Shown here: positions 5,813 to 7,435 of the stretch, piece after piece
Layout of the letters: each line of letters opens with the position of its first letter
Numbering within the stretch: position 1 is the stretch's first letter
Assembly (NCBI GenBank): GCA_019114115.1
Contig: DXGD01000130.1
Span: 1 to 7,435, forward strand
From: Candidatus Nesterenkonia stercoripullorum
GTDB lineage: Bacteria; Actinomycetota; Actinomycetes; Actinomycetales; Micrococcaceae
Direction of reading: 5' to 3'
DNA length: 7,435 nt
The notes under the pieces: generated by a model
What the model was told of the DNA's origin: nothing
The model's database searches: none
What the model saw: the letters and a program-made list of their open reading frames with translations, nothing else
Translations under genes and position numbers: made by a program

Positions 5813-7435
5813 TCATCCCCCTGCGCGGTCGAATCGCACAGTCTGAGGCCTGAGCAACGGGTCCCGGACGCCGTCGTGCATCGCTGTGGGACCCAGCGCT
5901 CCCACGATGATCTCTCCGCTCAGCGTCGACAGCGCGCCAGGGGCACCGTGCAGGCTCCCCTTGAGCGTGCGGTCCCCCACCACGCCCACTTCGCCAGTGA
6001 TGGCCAGCTCGGGGAGACGATCGGTCAGGGCCTGCAGCGTCGCCTGCGGGTCAGCCAACTCCGTCAGCGTGATGCCGACGTCGATGTCCGCGGACTCCAG
6101 CTGCCGCGGGCCGAGGCTGCGGGAGGCATGGTCGACGAACTGGGCCGCCATCCTGGTCGACCATTCGGGTGTGCTATGAGGCGGCAGCACCACCGGACCC
6201 ATCATGATCGACACCACGACGGCGTCCTCAGCACTGCCTGGCCCCTGAGGACAGACCAGCCGCACCGTGCACTGCGGCATGTGCGGCAGCGCGGCCGCGG
6301 CCTGTTCCGCCAGGCGAACGGCTTCGGGAGCAAGCCGTTCAGCCGTCCCCTTCGACTCTGCGCCCTTCCCTCCGGGCCCTTCGGACGCGTTCTGCTGAGG
6401 CGACCAGATCTCGCGGCGGTACCTCCCGCGCGAGACGAGCGCAGCCGAGATCGCCCGGCCCCCGAGCACATAGCAGGCGATCTCAGTCCCCTCGATGAGC
6501 TCCTCCAGCAGCAATGGCGCCGCCCCGCCAAGTTTCGCGCTCCAGCCCTCGAGGGCCTCCTCCAAACCCTCGACGTCGCGCACGCCGGCGCGAGCCACCC
6601 GTCCGGCGGCACGGCTCGCTGGTTTGACCAGGGCACGGCCTCCCCATGTCGCGAGCGCGGCGCGTGCCGCCGCGGAGTCGTTCCCGGTGCAACGGACAGC
6701 ACGTGGCACCGGTACATCCCGATCCTGCAGCAAGGCGCGGCGCGCCATTCGATCGCTGGTCGCATGATCAGCCGCCCGCGAGGTCTCGCTGCTCAGCGTC
6801 CCTTGAAAGGCGACCGCGGCCTGGTGGTTCTGCGTGCCCACGGTGAACCCGGTGCCGCTGATCCGCGTCGTGCTCAGTCCCATCCCCAGGGCGCAGGCCT
6901 CGAGCAGCCGGCTGGTCTGACCGGGCCGTCTCGGCGCCAACGCCGACGGCCCCTCCGCCGACGACGACGCTCCGTCCGGGGAAGGGGCCGGCCGCGGCCA
7001 GACTGCGTCGATGGCCTGCGGGGGGAACTCTGTTCCGGAGCGTTCCAGTCCACTTTGCTGGTCCGCCGGCACCACTCTGTGCGCACTGCGAGCAGCAGCC
7101 AGCCTGACAGCTCGCGACTGGCCCGGTGCGGCGTCGTATCCGGCGGCATCGGCGTCTGAGCTTCCTGCCGTTTCAGGGCACTCACCCAGCGTGGAGGTCC
7201 GCACAGTAGCAGGCCAGGCCCTGGTGCGAGTCATGAAGACACCGGCGGACAGCGCCGCGATGCGCTCGGCCAAGCCGATCACCTCGAAGCTCAACCGACC
7301 CGCACCTGACCTGACGTTGTCGAGCACCAGACCGAGCCGGTCTGCCCGCTCCCCGGCTTCAGCCAGCAGCTCATCAGGTGTGGGAGCCTCCTCGGCCTCG
7401 ATACGGACCCGCACGGACTGCATGCGCGGGCCGAG
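5813..7435 (-). CDS. Divergent ATP-grasp-like protein with extra N- and C-terminal domains (5' end uncertain)
   Basis: Read from the ATG at 7423 the protein has 536 residues. No Shine-Dalgarno precedes that ATG and the frame stays open to the window edge, so it may start upstream; residue numbers assume 7423. Residues 1-66 look like a small alpha/beta domain I do not recognise; 80-170 are a low-complexity Ala/Ser/Pro linker. From ~172, LLEACALGMGLSTTRISGTG and SSETSRAADHATSDRMARRALL lead into RDVPVPRA (235-242), the pattern before the ATP-grasp fold in cyanophycin synthetase. The nucleotide-binding strand is GRALVKPAS (262-270, Lys267) and LLLEELIEG (304-312) matches the adenine/ribose region. 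The metal region is degenerate: TVRLV (386-390) and VVVSIMMGP (402-410) stand where family members show VDxx and the E-x-N-x-x-P pattern. About 95 further residues (441-536) follow, of unknown fold. The stop overlaps an in-frame ATG of the next gene as ATGA, suggesting co-transcription with the dehydrogenase. Catalytic activity is doubtful; it may be a regulatory or partner subunit. Confidence 0.65.
   Translation of the reverse strand, partial: LGPRMQSVRVRIEAEEAPTPDELLAEAGERADRLGLVLDNVRSGAGRLSFEVIGLAERIAALSAGVFMTRTRAWPATVRTSTLGECPETAGSSDADAAGYDAAPGQSRAVRLAAARSAHRVVPADQQSGLERSGTEFPPQAIDAVWPRPAPSPDGASSSAEGPSALAPRRPGQTSRLLEACALGMGLSTTRISGTGFTVGTQNHQAAVAFQGTLSSETSRAADHATSDRMARRALLQDRDVPVPRAVRCTGNDSAAARAALATWGGRALVKPASRAAGRVARAGVRDVEGLEEALEGWSAKLGGAAPLLLEELIEGTEIACYVLGGRAISAALVSRGRYRREIWSPQQNASEGPGGKGAESKGTAERLAPEAVRLAEQAAAALPHMPQCTVRLVCPQGPGSAEDAVVVSIMMGPVVLPPHSTPEWSTRMAAQFVDHASRSLGPRQLESADIDVGITLTELADPQATLQALTDRLPELAITGEVGVVGDRTLKGSLHGAPGALSTLSGEIIVGALGPTAMHDGVRDPLLRPQTVRFDRAGG

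Noticed and set aside
4401..5846. Plus-strand open frame of 481 codons opposite the dehydrogenase
   Set aside because: Its composition is that of an antisense shadow, and the minus strand encodes an unmistakable dehydrogenase with catalytic Cys.
5804..7159. Plus-strand open frame of 451 codons opposite the second ATP-grasp-like gene
   Set aside because: It is rich in Arg, Pro, His and Gln with no motif. The minus frame carries ATP-grasp-like motifs and a coupling junction, so the minus frame is preferred, though that gene is itself divergent.

Overview
The window is high-GC DNA with strongly GC-biased third codon positions, GTG as well as ATG starts and dense packing, which suggests an actinobacterium. 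A Micrococcaceae-like organism is a guess from gene content only. Six protein-coding genes fill almost the whole window and both outer genes run off the edges. No tRNA, rRNA, IS element or CRISPR array is visible.

Layout: (1) the 3' part of a plus-strand gene (to 751) that looks like the C-terminal half of a cell-wall-polymer glycosyltransferase. (2) A perfect 16-bp hairpin (753-800) separating it from the convergent minus-strand pair. (3) That pair, read as GDPD (2243-3088) then a CDP-glycerol glycerophosphotransferase of the TagB/TagF family (825-2177). (4) A short divergent gap, then a plus-strand cyanophycin-synthetase-like ATP-grasp protein (3146-4285). (5) Convergent with it, a minus-strand pair: a second, very divergent ATP-grasp-like protein (5813 to the window edge) followed by a WbpA/TviB-type UDP-N-acetylhexosamine 6-dehydrogenase (4305-5651).

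The genes fit a locus for an anionic cell-wall or surface glycopolymer. The CDP-glycerol enzyme adds glycerol phosphate, the dehydrogenase supplies an N-acetylhexosaminuronic acid donor, the glycosyltransferase adds sugars, and GDPD could recycle glycerophosphodiesters to glycerol-3-phosphate.

The unusual part is the two ATP-grasp proteins. Both resemble the ATP-grasp part of cyanophycin synthetase but lack a Mur-ligase domain, and by eye they have lost different catalytic residues. The first keeps acidic residues at the metal sites but has Arg for the nucleotide-binding Lys. The second keeps that Lys but has lost the metal-site residues. One hypothesis is that they act together, perhaps adding amino acids to the uronic-acid polymer in a way analogous to teichuronopeptide. 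This is inference; homology and structure comparison would be needed to test it.
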